A stretch of DNA of 64,000 nucleotides from Hanleya hanleyi (lineage: Eukaryota; Mollusca; Polyplacophora; Lepidopleurida; Hanleyidae), in assembly GCA_036873755.1 (NCBI GenBank), contig JAVTVY010025215.1:1-64000 (forward strand). Reading direction: 5' to 3'. Shown here piece after piece: positions 54,030-64,000 of this stretch; position 1 is the first letter of the stretch, and every line of letters starts with the position of its first letter. The position numbers and the translations under genes were made by a program. The notes below the pieces were generated by a model. That model saw only the letters and a program-made list of their open reading frames with translations, searched no databases and was not told the DNA's origin.

Positions 54030-54059
54030 CTTTTTCAGTTTTCGACCTGTGGGAGCTCA

Positions 54060-55494
54060 GGGGCGTCGTTAGGGGGGGGTCGTCCGGTGCGAACGACCCC
54101 CCCTTGGCAGCGCCAAAAAAAAACAGAAGAAAAAGCAAAAGAAAAACAAAAAACAAAAACAAAAACAGAGAAAACAAAAACAAAATAAAAAAAGCATAAA
54201 AACATAAAATAAAAAAAACATAAAAATTACAGATAGAGTGCCAAGACGTGTAGTGGTGTGTAAAAGGCCCGTTTTGTTTGTGTCAAACCAGGAAGTCAAA
54301 TGGAGTCCGGCAAATTCTTCAATATCGATGCGGGTTTATGCGAAACAAATGTGAAAATAGAACCATAAATCTATATACATTGTGTTCAGATTTGTTTCCG
54401 AGAAAACGGGTAAAACGCATCTCCGGCAACCGGAGACCCTGGAGCTTCCGGGGCCTAGGCGGCCCCTGGACCCTCGCCGATCAGGCTGTGACGATCGCTC
54501 ATTTTAGCTTTGTGTAAATGAATCGCTATCATATTGGTTCTAATGTTCCATCATGTAAAGGTCATCGGTTTTTATGTGTTCTTTTTATGTGATAAATATA
54601 ACTAAACAGTCAAATGGATTCAGGCATGAAGTATGATTTTTTCAATATCGATGAGTGCTTATAAATGCGAAACATACGTGAAAATAGAACCATAAATCTG
54701 CATACATTACGTTCGAATTTATTTCTGGGAAAACGCTTAGAACGCGTCTCTGGAGATCTGGAACTTCGGAGCTTCTGGGGCCTAAACGGCTCGTGGGCCC
54801 TCGCCTGTTGGGCTGTGAGAATTTCCTTGTTTTATCTTTGTGTGAATGAATCGTATCTGTAGGCATAGTGGTTTCCCTCCCAAGAACTATAAGTCATCGT
54901 TTTGTATGTTTTAAATATAACTAGAACGTCAAATGGATGAAGGCATGAGGTGCGATGTTTTCAATATCGATGCATGCTTATAATTGCGAAAAAATAATCG
55001 TGAAAATAGAATCATAAATGTGCATGCAGTATGATCAGTTTTATTTCCGGGAAAACGTTCAGAACGCATCTCCGGCTATCTAGGACCCCGGAGCTTCCGG
55101 GGCCTAGGCGGCCCCTGGACCCCCGCCTGTTGGGCTGTGATAGTGGTCCCCAACTTTCAATGACGTTCCGACGCCACTGGGTTAGCCTACGAGGTATATA
55201 GGCCCAAAGCGTTATTATTGTGTTTTCAAGATGACAAGAGAATAAAATATAATACTGATATTTGACAAACGACGTGTTAGTTTAATTGTTGGAAATCGCT
55301 CAGAATGCATCTCAGGCCATCTAAGGTCTCAGAGCTGTATAATATAACCCTTTAATTTAATTCCGGGAAAACGCTTAGAACGCATCTCCGGCGATCTAGG
55401 ACCCCGGAGCTTCCGGGGCCTAAGCGGCCCCTGGACCCTCGCCTAAAGTGCTATGATAATCGACCCCCCTTTGAAAAATCCTAGCGACGCCCAT
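54060..55494. mobile_element. hAT-like element with internal tandem repeats and 8-bp TSD
   Basis: GGAGCTCA flanks both ends (54052-54059 and 55495-55502). The ends GGGGCGTCGTTAGG and CCTAGCGACGCCCAT are inverted copies with two differences. Inside are four units of 315-328 bp marked by GGAGCTTCCGGGGCCTAGGC and GGCCCCTGGACCCTCGCC (about 54451, 54779, 55100, 55415). A long A-rich tract lies at 54110-54230. No transposase. An 8-bp TSD and GGGGCGTCG ends fit hAT. It interrupts the zinc-knuckle region of the gypsy element. Confidence 0.78.
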
Positions 55495-55554
55495 GGAGCT
55501 CACTCCGCTTTTAAAGAAAGCAACAGATTTACGGATTTTCCAACAACAGTCCGC

Positions 55555-56328
55555 CTAAAGCAGACCTTTTTCCGAACAATAATGACATGTAGGTGCATTT
55601 CCATGCTTAGAAAAGGTTTTACCAGGCTTCCCTGTTACCTTGGCCTTTCCCATCCTTCGGGGTAGAGCTAGCTTTTTGTTCGAACTTATTGCCAAATTTT
55701 CCACCTTCCACCTTTTCCCCGTAATTCCCATATCGGAATTTATCATTGCTCTTGTGGGTTAATTCGTAGTCACTAACGATAACTGCTTCCCTCTTGAACT
55801 CACTACCTAATGTTTATCAAGGTGAGTCTTAATATCCGAGGGAACTCTGTTATTGAATTCTTCCATAAGAATAAAGTTTGTCAACTGGTCATATTCCTTC
55901 TCTACCTGCAATGACCTGTACCACATATCAAATACGATCTCTTTCTCCTTTGCAAACTTCAGAAATATCTTGTCTGACTCTTTTCTAAATTTCTGCCCGT
56001 AGGCTTCAGCCATCAGCTCATAGGCTGTCAAAATGGCAGCTTTCACCACTTCATGATTACTAAACTGTTCCACAGATAATGATGTGTAAACTTCAGTTGC
56101 CTTCGTACGAATACACTTTGTAACAGCAAAAATAGTCCAGAGATTTTCCGACCACTTCAAAAGACAGGTCTCCATCTCATCTTCATTGAATTTAGGAACC
56201 AGTCTAATAGTCCTGGCTAGGTCAAATTTGGGGCTACGTCTTTCCTCAGATCTACCAGACCCCCCCCTTGACCTAATTCCTAACCGAAGCATGCGCAATT
56301 TATGCTCCCTTTGTCTAGCATTCTCCAA
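55555..56328 (-). pseudogene. Gypsy gag and zinc knuckle
   Basis: 56328-55807 encodes a 173-aa gag piece: LRMLRLGIRSRGG, then PKFNEDEMETCLLKWSENLW and a helical capsid region (ILTAYELMAEAYGQKFRK, MEEFNNRVPSDIKTHL). Upstream (56330-56520) the minus strand encodes a Glu/Lys-rich coiled-coil start broken by stops. 55746-55555 gives NAPTCHYCSEKG, the first half of a CCHC knuckle; the His position reads Leu and a TAG follows. Confidence 0.75.
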
Positions 56329-56786
56329 TCTCTTTCTTTTTCATCTCTCTCTCACTTTTCTCCTTCCTGATTTTCCAATCTCGACTGTTCTAATTTAAGC
56401 CGTTCTTTCTTCATCTCACTTTCTTTCTCCAACCTTAACTTTCTTTCCTCTGCATCGAGCCTTCTTTCCTCCAGAGCTCTTTCTGCCTTTCTTTCCTCTA
56501 ACTCCTTTTCCCTTAGCTAAGTCTACCTCCTTGTCTAACTCATATTCCTAGTCATGTTCCTCAACTAAATTATTGTTCTTCTATTGCCTGGAATATGTCA
56601 TTATTCCTCATCCTGGCTGGCACACTGACATTCAAGAGGCTGGCTAATGTTTTAAATCAGCCGTACGTGACTCCTTCAACTCATTTATGAACAGGTTGTC
56701 CTTCCTTCTCTACAAATGTCACTTTTTGTATCCCTAATATTTAATTGCAATTCTGTTTGACCAAACACTAACCAAAACTCGTTCAG

Positions 56787-56804
56787 ATCCCAGACAGGCC
56801 CCCA
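56787..56804 (-). other. Gypsy primer-binding site, tRNA-Pro-like
   Basis: TGGGGGCCTGTCTGGGAT on the minus strand lies 4 bp inside the LTR end (...TAACA at 56809). It matches 15 of 18 positions of the classical tRNA-Pro primer-binding site TGGGGGCTCGTCCGGGAT. This defines the orientation and the LTR boundary of the broken gypsy element. Confidence 0.6.
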
Positions 56805-56808
56805 AGTT

Positions 56809-57122
56809 TGTTATGCACCCACGAATATATAAGATTACTCTCAAAACAGAGCCGGAAGAAGTTTGCTAAAATGTGCAGGCAAGCAATGGTGAAACAAAAT
56901 TACAACAAAAAACCACCTCGGTCAATTAAAGGTTTCACATAATTAACCATCCAGAAAATAAAAGTTACCAAATGTGGTACAATATGTCACAAATATAGTA
57001 CCGTAAATGAGTGTGGCAAGCACTGTCCATAGACAGTTACGAATACAGTTCAGTCCGCTTTCTTCGTATGGTTGTACAGCTCCTCCCTGTTCAATTTCCC
57101 CCATGTCCAGTCCTGCGGACCA
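56809..57122 (-). repeat. 5' LTR fragment of the gypsy element, interrupted
   Basis: On the plus strand it begins TGTTATGCACCCACG next to the primer-binding site and runs to the GMR1-like LTR at 57123. The rest of this LTR should lie beyond the right end of the GMR1-like element, outside the window. No second copy is visible at the left, where the 3' end is deleted. Confidence 0.5.
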
Positions 57123-58296
57123 TGTTATAGATTGAATATTAGTTTAGACTAATCTAGACGATTCCTCTGAGCCCTTCAGTCAAAACAGACCATCCATTTA
57201 TGTTGCAAAAACATTTAATAAGCATATATTAATAAATAACGTATATACATATACAAATGAAATTTTTTCTGTGTTATACTCCGTCATGAGAATATACGTT
57301 CTGAAATATATCTGAAACCCTATCAGCGTATTTTTAACGTATACAATATTACCCAACGTTCCTTGATTTACTATCCTCACTAGTATATGTACGTAATGTC
57401 AATTGTATAATAAATCAAATAAAATGGTCTGTTCAAATCATATATGGTGTTCTGTTATTTCTTTCTACGTCCTGTAGGTCTATACATTCAAATTTCATTA
57501 AAGTCAACAATACACAAAATGTCACTGTGCCTGTTCTGTATCTTTGCCTTTGCCTTGATATCCTCGAAACAGGTAAATCCAAAAGAATATCACACACACG
57601 CGATTATCTGAATAGCCGCTTGGTCCGGCACCGACAGTTTGTCATATAGTCCACGCACGAGTACTCGTGGTCCACATACTTTCCTACCAATGCCTTTGTA
57701 CCGATACTATAACCTTCAAATAGTCCGACACTCTTACACAGTTTTACAGACCCCTGTCTATACTTTGCCAAAAGTTATTTCACACTTCTCTCCAGAGGAA
57801 TCTATCCAAGAGAATGTCATAATATCACTGTTCTGACATAGTAAACTACAGGGCTGAATCTGTAGAATATCTTTCCCGGTCGATATTCGTCTCCTCGTAC
57901 CATTCGAAGCACCGTACTATATATATTACCACCGCAGCATTCTGTCAACGCTAGTGATATTAAAGTCATGCAAATGTCCACATCGCAATTCACTATATAT
58001 TCAAATTCCACCCAGAATATATTTACATAGTTCCAACACATTAAACATACTTCGAAAAGATTGATGTCCTATTATACGACGCTCTTTTTATCGGGATAAA
58101 GTCGCCACACCTTGCACAGCGAAAGGCGCTCTGTATTTAGGTCGACACGAATTATCCATTCAATCAACAGGTAATGATAACATATGTCAATCTCTGCGTG
58201 GACTGTCCAACACCTGAATTTTATATTACACAGCAATGAAGAGGGTCTCTAGGGGTGTTACTCTAGGGCATTTATAAATAATTACATTTCGTCACA
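57123..58296 (-). repeat. 3' LTR of the GMR1-like element
   Basis: 1,174 bp, TGTTATAG...CGTCACA on the plus strand (TG...CA on both strands). 57123-57400 and 57719-58100 match 62886-63135 and 63140-63500 at about 90% or better. 57411-57718 has no counterpart in the other LTR, an insertion here or a deletion there. The inner edge is set by the polypurine tract. Confidence 0.88.
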
Positions 58297-58312
58297 CTCC
58301 TCTCCCCTTAAC
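58297..58312 (-). other. Polypurine tract of the GMR1-like element
   Basis: On the minus strand, GTTAAGGGGAGAGGAG directly precedes the LTR start TGTGACG. It primes plus-strand DNA synthesis in LTR retroelements. Confidence 0.8.
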
Positions 58313-58362
58313 AAAAATATGCTTGCTTATTTTCTATCTAGTTGTAGTAGGTAGTTGAGACC

Positions 58363-58885
58363 CTAGACACTTACTCCATGGAAGTTCTCAAAGAGTTCAT
58401 GGTCAGTCGACAAATAGTCCGCAGTGACGTTGTGTTTTCCGGGAAGTGCTTCTATCCGAAATCTGTAAGGCTGAAGCTCCAACGCCCACCGCATGATTCG
58501 CGCATTTGTCCCATTACTTTTGTTTAGATAGATCAGCGGCCTGTGATCGGTTTCCAGCAATAACTCCTGACCTTATAAATACTGCTGTAGCTTCTGTATG
58601 GCCCACACGATGACCAGGCACTCGCGTTCTATAACGGAATATCGTCGTTTTCGGTCCAATAGCTTTCTGCTGAGATACACCACTGGAAACTTCAGTCATG
58701 CTGCTGCAGAAGCACAGCACCTATGCCGGTAGCAGATGCATCAGTTCGTAGAAGAAAAGGTTTTGTCAAGTCCGGTGTCCTGAGAATGAGACTTGTTGCT
58801 AGCAAACGCTTCAAAGCTCCGAACGAACGTTCCTGCTCAGGTCCCCACACAACCTTGTTTGGTTGACTCTTTTTGGTCAGATTAG
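58363..58885 (-). pseudogene. RNase H of the GMR1-like element
   Basis: Starts after the RT with WGPEQERSFGALKRLLA and LLRTDASATGIGAVLLQQHD (catalytic Asp in TDAS), then a frameshift near 58690. It ends with ETDHRPLIYLNKSNGTNAR and RIEALPGKHNVTADYLS. All usual segments of a gypsy RNase H and its connection are present in order. Confidence 0.85.
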
Positions 58886-60181
58886 TCAGTGGAATGGCGA
58901 TTTCACTGAAAGAGGAACAAACCTCCTGTAGTATCCAATTGTTCCCAGGAATGCACGGACTTGTTTCTTGGTTGTTGGATGCTCTGCGTTTTCAATGGCA
59001 CTAACCTTCTCCATCTGGGGTTTAATTCGACCATCGCCAATTACATAACCCAAATAGTCCATTTCAGTATATCCTAGAGAACACTTTGTCCGTCTTGCAC
59101 GAAGATTTGTCTCCCTAAGGCGCTGTAACACCTTGCGTAGCACCACACAGTGTTCAGCCCATGTATCTGTATGGACTAGAATGTCATCCACAAATGCCTC
59201 ACAGTCGTCGATACCTTTTAGGACTTCGCGAACAGTTCGGTTGAACGAAGCAGCAGAATTGACGAGACCAAACGGCATAACAGTAAACTGGTACAGGCCC
59301 GATGGTGTGGAGAATGCCGTTTTCTCCTTGGAACTCTGCTCCATTCCCAGTTGCCAGTATCCCTTTGCCAAGTCAATTTTCGAAAGGAATATAGCTTCCG
59401 GTTGCGTCATGGGGTTTGCGTCAAACACAGTTAATTTGTTCTGTCTTCTGAAGTCTATGCAGAAGCGATTTGACCCATCTGGTTTCTTGACTATCACAAT
59501 CGGTGAAGCATACGGTGAACTAAAAGGCTCTATCATGCCCATTTTCAACATGTCGTCCACCTCTTTATTGATAATGTCTTGCATGGCCAGTGGTGTTTGA
59601 TAAGGCCTTTGTCGGACTGGAACATCAGTAATCAATTCTATCCTATGTTCACCAGCTGTAGTACGACCTGGAACATCCGAGAAAACATCTTGGAATTCCT
59701 CAAGAATTTTCTCCATATCTGCGCACTGTTCCGATGTCAGCTCATTGGAAATGTTCACATCTTTATACGTTTCCTTTGCCTCAAATTGTGGTAGATCAAT
59801 CTTTATCATGGGGTCACTGTTGCAGCCCTCAATTACAGCTGCTGCTGCATACCAGAACATCCCGGCCCTTGTGATTTCCTCGATAACATCTCGCGAGATG
59901 AACTTCTTCAAAAGATTGATGTGTAAGGTTTTTGTTTTCCCAGGAAACTGAATCTTGTAATTGGCCTCATGTACTCTCCCCAGGACCTGGTATGGACCCT
60001 TCCAATGCATCAACATTTTGTGACTGTCAGTAGGTAGTAAGACCAGTACTTCATCTCCAGGCTTAAGTGTTCTTGCCTTTGCGGATCGGTCGTAGAACTT
60101 TCTCTTCTTGTCTCGACTCTTTTTCAGTTCAGTCTGTGCCAACTCACACGTAACTTCAAGGCGGTTCTTCAAATCCAACAC
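58886..60181 (-). CDS. Integrase C-terminus fused to reverse transcriptase (431-aa frame)
   Basis: The frame starts with the integrase tail: KKRKFYDRSAKARTLKPGDE then LMHWKGPYQVLGRV, the GPY/F module. An acidic linker (ELTSEQCADMEKILEEFQDV) follows. RT begins with HRIELITDVPVRQRPYQTPL and has MIEPFSSPYASPIVIVKKPD, RFCIDFRRQNKLT, KIDLAKGYWQLGM, FTVMPFGLVNSAASFNR and FVDDILVHTDTW (catalytic DD). It ends in the thumb (LGYVIGDGRIKP, FLGTIGYYRRFVP). The direct link of GPY/F to RT in one frame proves the integrase-first order. Confidence 0.92.
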   Translation of the reverse strand: MLDLKNRLEVTCELAQTELKKSRDKKRKFYDRSAKARTLKPGDEVLVLLPTDSHKMLMHWKGPYQVLGRVHEANYKIQFPGKTKTLHINLLKKFISRDVIEEITRAGMFWYAAAAVIEGCNSDPMIKIDLPQFEAKETYKDVNISNELTSEQCADMEKILEEFQDVFSDVPGRTTAGEHRIELITDVPVRQRPYQTPLAMQDIINKEVDDMLKMGMIEPFSSPYASPIVIVKKPDGSNRFCIDFRRQNKLTVFDANPMTQPEAIFLSKIDLAKGYWQLGMEQSSKEKTAFSTPSGLYQFTVMPFGLVNSAASFNRTVREVLKGIDDCEAFVDDILVHTDTWAEHCVVLRKVLQRLRETNLRARRTKCSLGYTEMDYLGYVIGDGRIKPQMEKVSAIENAEHPTTKKQVRAFLGTIGYYRRFVPLSVKSPFH

Positions 60182-61314
60182 ATATTGGTATGTGGATTTG
60201 ATCTCAATGTCTGGAATATCCCTGGATCACAACTCTTTTAGGACCTGCATTGGCCTCTAGCAGTTCTTCCGTACAATAATTCAAATGGTGAACATCCTAG
60301 GCTGGACTGCGGAACTTCTCTGTATGCAAAGAGCAAAGGATGAATATAGCGATCCCAGTCCCTGGGCTTTTCTGCACACATTTCCTTGAGCATACTTTTC
60401 AAAGTACCATTGAATTTCTCCACTAAACCATTACATGCTGGATGGTAGGGAGTTGTGACCATCTGCCGGATAGATAACAGTCGATTGACCTCTTTCATGA
60501 CATCAGACAGGAACTGTCCACCCTGGTCAGACAATATGGTTTCCGGGATTCCAAGTCGGGAGTAAAACTCTACTAATGCTTCAGCGACAGGTTCCGTTTC
60601 TATACTAGGTAAAGCAGCTGCCTCCGGATAGCGTGTTGTATAGTCCATGTAGGTCAGTATATACCGGTTACCTCTATCAGTAGCTCGAGAGATTGACTCG
60701 AAAATGTCGACGGCTACACGTTGAAAAGGCACATCTATGAGAGGAAGATTCTGTAACGACACCTTTGTAACCCTGCCACGTGGAAAGTTTTTCTGGCAGA
60801 TGACACAGGAACGACAGTGATGATTAAATTCATTCTTCAAATGAGGCCAGAAAAAGCACGAATACACTTTTGCCCTCGTCTTATTCATCCCGAGGAGTCC
60901 TCCCATGACGGATTCATGGGCCACTTTAATTACATTTATTCTCAGCCCACGTGATACAACCAACTGTTTATTGCCATCAGTTGTGCAATATATTCTATAC
61001 AACAGTCCCTTGTCGAACACAAATCGACTCTCTCCACCGTTTTTGTAAGACAGAGTTTGCCCACTGTCAGCCATACGCTTTATTTTGGCTAAAGACGGAT
61101 CTTGATCTTGACACAGTTTAAACTCCTCATAGGTAACTTCGCCTATTTGCTCCGGGACCTTAAGTGGCTGTAGACCCTTCCGATCTCGAAGTGTCTGAGC
61201 CCTTTGTTTGAACTGCGGCCGCTGTCGTTGACTCAACGTTGACATTATCTTGACCCTTCGAGTTCCAATCACCAGCAGGGTCTCCAGAATCCCTGGCTCC
61301 AGGTATATTACCAA
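60182..61314 (-). CDS. Integrase of the GMR1-like element (zinc-binding and DDE core)
   Basis: A 358-aa frame (61314-60238): a leader with QLVVSRGLR, HESVMGGLLGMNKT, and H-H-C-C zinc ligands ending CRSCVICQ. Core: FQRVAVDIFE (first D), TILSDQGGQF (second D) and CNGLVEKFN with Glu 35 residues after the second D, the standard D-D(35)E. It ends SSLGCSPFELLYGRTARG. At 60238 a frameshift and a TGA separate it from the next frame (60181), although the protein content continues without loss. Catalytic residues are intact. Confidence 0.92.
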
Positions 61315-61836
61315 TGATCAGGTCATAGAGGGGCTGTCGTAGACAGAGTGCCTGTACCTCACCTGTGTAGTACGGTGTGTCTATCTCGACAGTAGCTAAT
61401 GGCGCTTGGATAACACTTCCGTCCAGCATTTATACATCGTTGGAGTTTTCCTGTGTAGAGTCATTCACCAAGCTACGTCTAATCACAACACCTGTACACC
61501 TAGTATCTCTCAGCACTGTAACTTTATGGTTTCCCACATAACCTTGAATAACAGGCATCCCAGAGATGTGATCCTGTTTACTCTTGCTGGCGTCATCACA
61601 GAGTGCAGAAACTATCGGCGTAGAATATTCATCTTCGTCGCGGCTATCCTTTCTCCAGGACTCGTTTTTTGATCCACGCGTGAACTGCGTCACGTGACCT
61701 ACACCCTGTCTATTTTGATAATTGAACGATCCACTGCCATACCAGTTTTTCATGTCACCCCGTTTTCCTCGGTAATCCTTGGACTTATTTTCAGGACAGT
61801 CTTTTTGAAGATGCGAAATCCTATTACATATGTAAC
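61160..61836 (-). pseudogene. Zinc knuckle and aspartic protease of the GMR1-like element
   Basis: About 61836-61794 encodes CYICNRISHLQKDC, a complete C-x2-C-x4-H-x4-C knuckle, but in a frame without a long ORF. 61753-61430 has VTVLRDTRCTGVVIRRSLV; the catalytic DTG or DSG reads DTR here, and a stop follows. 61429-61160 continues with YDLIIGNIPGARD, the C-terminal protease motif of this clade. Loss of the active-site Gly and the internal stop make the protease inactive. Confidence 0.8.
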
Positions 61837-62671
61837 ATCTCCGCGGACCACATTGTTCCTTTGACCTGGTTTGCGTATTCCAGACGCCAGAATTTCACAC
61901 CCTGGCTGGCTCGTTTGAACCCACTGGCTAGCGAGGTAAAACCACATCCATGTGCCTCTAAGAAAGTATCCGCTAGATCGGCCATTTCTTTTGCACTCTT
62001 GGGTGTGCGTTCCTTAAGAAAAACATCTAAGTCTCTACCACAGGATACCACAAACTGCTCCCTTAACATGAAGTCTTTTAGGCCAACCAAACTTTTGACA
62101 GTGTCTCCTAACTCCATTCATCTGGACAAATATGCTTCCATACGAACTAGAAACTGTCCTGCCGTTTCACCCACCTCTGGCTTGCACTCCCTGAACTTGA
62201 GACGATATCCTTCTTCCGTTAACTGATACCGTTTTAGTAATGCAGCCTTCCAAATTGCATAATCATTTGCTTCAGTTTCTGCTTAGCTCGAATACACTAC
62301 TAGGGCCTTGCCAGATAACAGAGCGGCCAAGTTTGTGCTCCAAGTCCGCCTGTTCCATCCTTGACTGCTAGCAAAACGTTCAAATCTTTGAATGTAGGCA
62401 TCCAATTCATCTTTCCTATCATCAAAGGAAGGCAACTTTGGAGATTTTGCCCTCGAGCCAACAACATCTACCTCAACTTCACCTCCTACATTGCCTTGAC
62501 GTTTTATCTTTTCTAATTCACTCTCTTGCTCTATTCTTTCTTGTTTTTCTTTTTCTAGATCTCTTTCCTTATATCTCTAGCAATTTTCTGTTGGTCAGAA
62601 ACCCAGTTCATAAGTTCAGCGTCTACTAAACCTAGCTTTGATGCCACATTGACAAGCGCCGCTACATCCAT
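61824..62671 (-). pseudogene. gag of the GMR1-like element
   Basis: The ATG at 62671 starts MDVAALVNVASKLGLVDAEL with a Glu/Lys coiled coil, then a SCAN/capsid-like domain (DAYIQRFERFASSQGWN, AALLSGKALVVYS, GQFLVRMEAYLSR, LKDFMLREQFVVSCGRDL, KEMADLADTFLEAHG). It is broken by a frameshift near 62570 and by in-frame stops near 62287 and 62118. It leads into the zinc knuckle. The start ATG lies 200 bp after the primer-binding site. Confidence 0.82.
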
Positions 62672-62867
62672 GGTTAGTGTACATAAAAGAAGCAAATATA
62701 GAATATGCATCGCCCTACCAGTGCATTGTTGTCTCCAAATGTTGGATTTGATGCATAACAAAATTGAACATTCCATGTAAATTGCAATTCAGTATGAATC
62801 AGGCACACGAGTATAAAAGCGATAATCTGACAGACTGAGGAATGAGGAATTTTTTTTACACTAACAT

Positions 62868-62883
62868 CCCACCGCTGCCACCA
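62868..62883 (-). other. Primer-binding site, tRNA-Leu
   Basis: TGGTGGCAGCGGTGGG on the minus strand begins 2 bp inside the LTR end (...ATAACA at 62886). It is exactly complementary to the 3' end of the metazoan tRNA-Leu(AAG) family, CCCACCGCTGCCACCA (recalled sequence). It fixes the LTR boundary and orientation. Confidence 0.8.
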
Positions 62884-62885
62884 AA

Positions 62886-63620
62886 TGTTATAGATTGAAT
62901 ATTACTTTAGACTAAACCAGACGTCCATTTATGTTGCAAAAACATTTAATAAGCATATATAAATAAATAACATATATACATATACAAATGAAATTTATTC
63001 TGTGTTATACTCCGTCATGAGAAAATACGTTCTCAAATATATCTGAAACCCTATCAGCGTATTTTTAACGTATACAATATTACCCAACGTTCCTTGATTC
63101 ACTATCCTCACCAGTATATGTACGTAATGTCAACAGTCCGACACTCTCACACAGTTTTACAGACCCCTGTCTATAATTTGCCAAAAGTTATTTCACACTT
63201 CTCTCCAGAGGAATCTATCCAAGAGAATGTCATAATATCACTGTTCTGTCATAGTAAACTACAGGGCTGAATCTGTAGAATATCCTTCCCGGCTGGTATT
63301 CGTCTCCTCGTACCGTTCGAAGCACCGTACTATATATATTACCACCGCAGCATTCTGTCAACGCTAGTGATATTAAAGTCATGCAAATGTCCAAATCGCA
63401 ATTGAGTATATATTCAAATTCCACCCAGAATATATGACATAGTTCCAACACATACTTGGAAAGATTAACGACGAATTTTCATCGTTAAGTCGCCACACCT
63501 TGAGTACTTGAAGTTGTCTGTATTTAGAATGCTACACGTGGTCCAGCAAACTGAATTGTTCGGGATAACATGTCAATCACATTTCTACTGTGCTCAGGCA
63601 CATTTTCCCGGCCTCGATGC
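62886..63620 (-). repeat. 5' LTR of the GMR1-like element (outer end uncertain)
   Basis: Matches the 3' LTR from 62886 to about 63500 with a 308-bp gap at 63137. From there to about 63600 only short blocks match (CTGTATTTAG, GATAACATGTCAATC). The expected outer terminus TTCGTCACA is not found before the window ends, so the TSD cannot be checked. Confidence 0.75.
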
Positions 63621-63877
63621 ATTAACCCTTGAACAAAACTGAACACCTGTCAATCAAAGTCCGTTTGAATAAGACAGTCATTCAACTTGTTGTTTTCGTA
63701 ATTGACTTGTTGGGACAAAGTCGTGAAGGTCGATGTCATTCATCTACAAGCACGTTTACGCTCACCCATCGAATTCCGATAAACGCTTTCAAAATCCAAT
63801 CTCGGAATGCAGAATCATTCAGATGGGCGGGCTACTCACCGAAATTCACTATAATACCATCTTTGCCCTTACAAAAA

Positions 63878-64000
63878 AATCTTATAGGATCCTATAAGAT
63901 TCTGAAAAATCCTATAAGATTATTCGAAATCTTATAAGATTCTAAAAAATCCTATAAGATTCTGAAAAATCCTATAAGATTCTGAAAAATCCTATAAGAT
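63878..64000. repeat. 20-bp minisatellite running off the window edge
   Basis: At least six units of TCTGAAAAATCCTATAAGAT, with variants such as TATTCGAAATCTTATAAGAT and a first ATCCTATAAGAT overlap. CTTATAG/CTATAAG half-units give local dyad symmetry (ATCTTATAGGATCCTATAAGAT at about 63878-63899 is a 22-bp palindrome). Continues beyond 64000. Confidence 0.9.

Larger units (their letters stand above)
50150..57122 (-). mobile_element. Gypsy-type LTR retrotransposon, broken by three insertions
   Basis: Read right to left: 5' LTR remnant (57122-56809), primer-binding site (56804-56787), gag (56328-55807), zinc knuckle (about 55600), [hAT-like element], protease (54029-53870), RT (53779-53440), [Mutator-like element], RNase H (50510-50168). 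It is related to the fragment at 35707-36452. Deletions remove protease-RT and RT-RNase H connecting parts and everything after RNase H. The left boundary is arbitrary; it ends near the TTAA of the Kolobok-like element. Confidence 0.8.
57123..64000 (-). mobile_element. GMR1-like Ty3/gypsy retrotransposon (integrase before RT)
   Basis: Minus-strand order: 5' LTR (from 62886 rightwards), tRNA-Leu primer site (62883-62868), gag (62671 to about 61824), CCHC knuckle (about 61836-61794), protease (61753-61160), integrase (61314 to about 60000), RT (to 58886), RNase H (to 58363), polypurine tract (58312-58297), 3' LTR (58296-57123). Integrase upstream of RT is the Ty1/copia-like order known in the GMR1 clade of Ty3/gypsy. 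Two stops in gag and single frameshifts in protease, integrase-RT and RNase H show recent decay. It inserted in the 5' LTR of an older gypsy element. Confidence 0.88.

Noticed and set aside
54001..54299. Phe/Leu-rich minus-strand open frames resembling membrane proteins
   Set aside because: They translate the A-rich tract of the hAT-like element; low-complexity artefact.
59133..59600. 155-codon plus-strand open frame
   Set aside because: Shadow of the minus-strand RT frame, which shows all catalytic motifs.

Overview
This is a eukaryotic (metazoan) window: split genes with GT-AG introns, AT-rich non-coding DNA, and a very dense, layered transposon load. The tandem-repeat elements built around TCCGTCCG tracts, the SINE-like tails ending in GTTAACCCC plus TCAC repeats, and the GMR1, DIRS and Ngaro-like retroelements together suggest a marine lophotrochozoan, most likely a mollusc. 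No species is assigned.

Left part (1-28125, plus strand): the 3' two-thirds of one host gene, PARP1. Twenty coding exons can be placed. Their splice phases agree throughout, and together they give 2,301 nt (766 codons plus TAG). They encode the third zinc domain, BRCT, linker, WGR, helical regulatory domain and the ADP-ribosyl transferase domain with the full H-Y-E catalytic triad. Zinc fingers 1 and 2 lie upstream of the window. The introns hold a palindrome-rich GAGGTGTAC array, a 42-bp minisatellite, three DNA transposons with readable ends (TTAA-type, hAT-like, Harbinger-like) and four families of roughly 100-170 bp tandem repeats that look like non-autonomous Helentron or 'pearl'-type elements.

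Middle part (28.1-36.5 kb): mostly non-coding. It has a promoter-like module (NRF1 motif plus two perfect CREs) just downstream of PARP1, a TTAA-flanked long-TIR element carrying an intact THAP exon (Kolobok-like), a 157-bp tandem-repeat element, and a decayed gypsy pol fragment.

Right part (36.6-64 kb): nested retroelements. A minus-strand Ngaro-like tyrosine-recombinase retrotransposon (gag, RT-RNase H, recombinase) has its recombinase gene split by a 6.7-kb plus-strand DIRS1-like element that keeps its inverted terminal repeats, unequal end extensions and internal complementary region. A second TTAA-flanked THAP element follows. Next is a minus-strand gypsy element broken by a Mutator-like foldback element (9-bp TSD), by a hAT-like element (8-bp TSD), and in its 5' LTR by a GMR1-like Ty3/gypsy element with integrase ahead of reverse transcriptase. 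The Mutator-like element is itself split, inside one TIR, by a tandem-repeat element packed with AGGTCA half-sites.

The order of insertion can be read from target-site duplications and interrupted repeats. PARP1 looks functional. Every retroelement shows at least one stop, frameshift or interruption.
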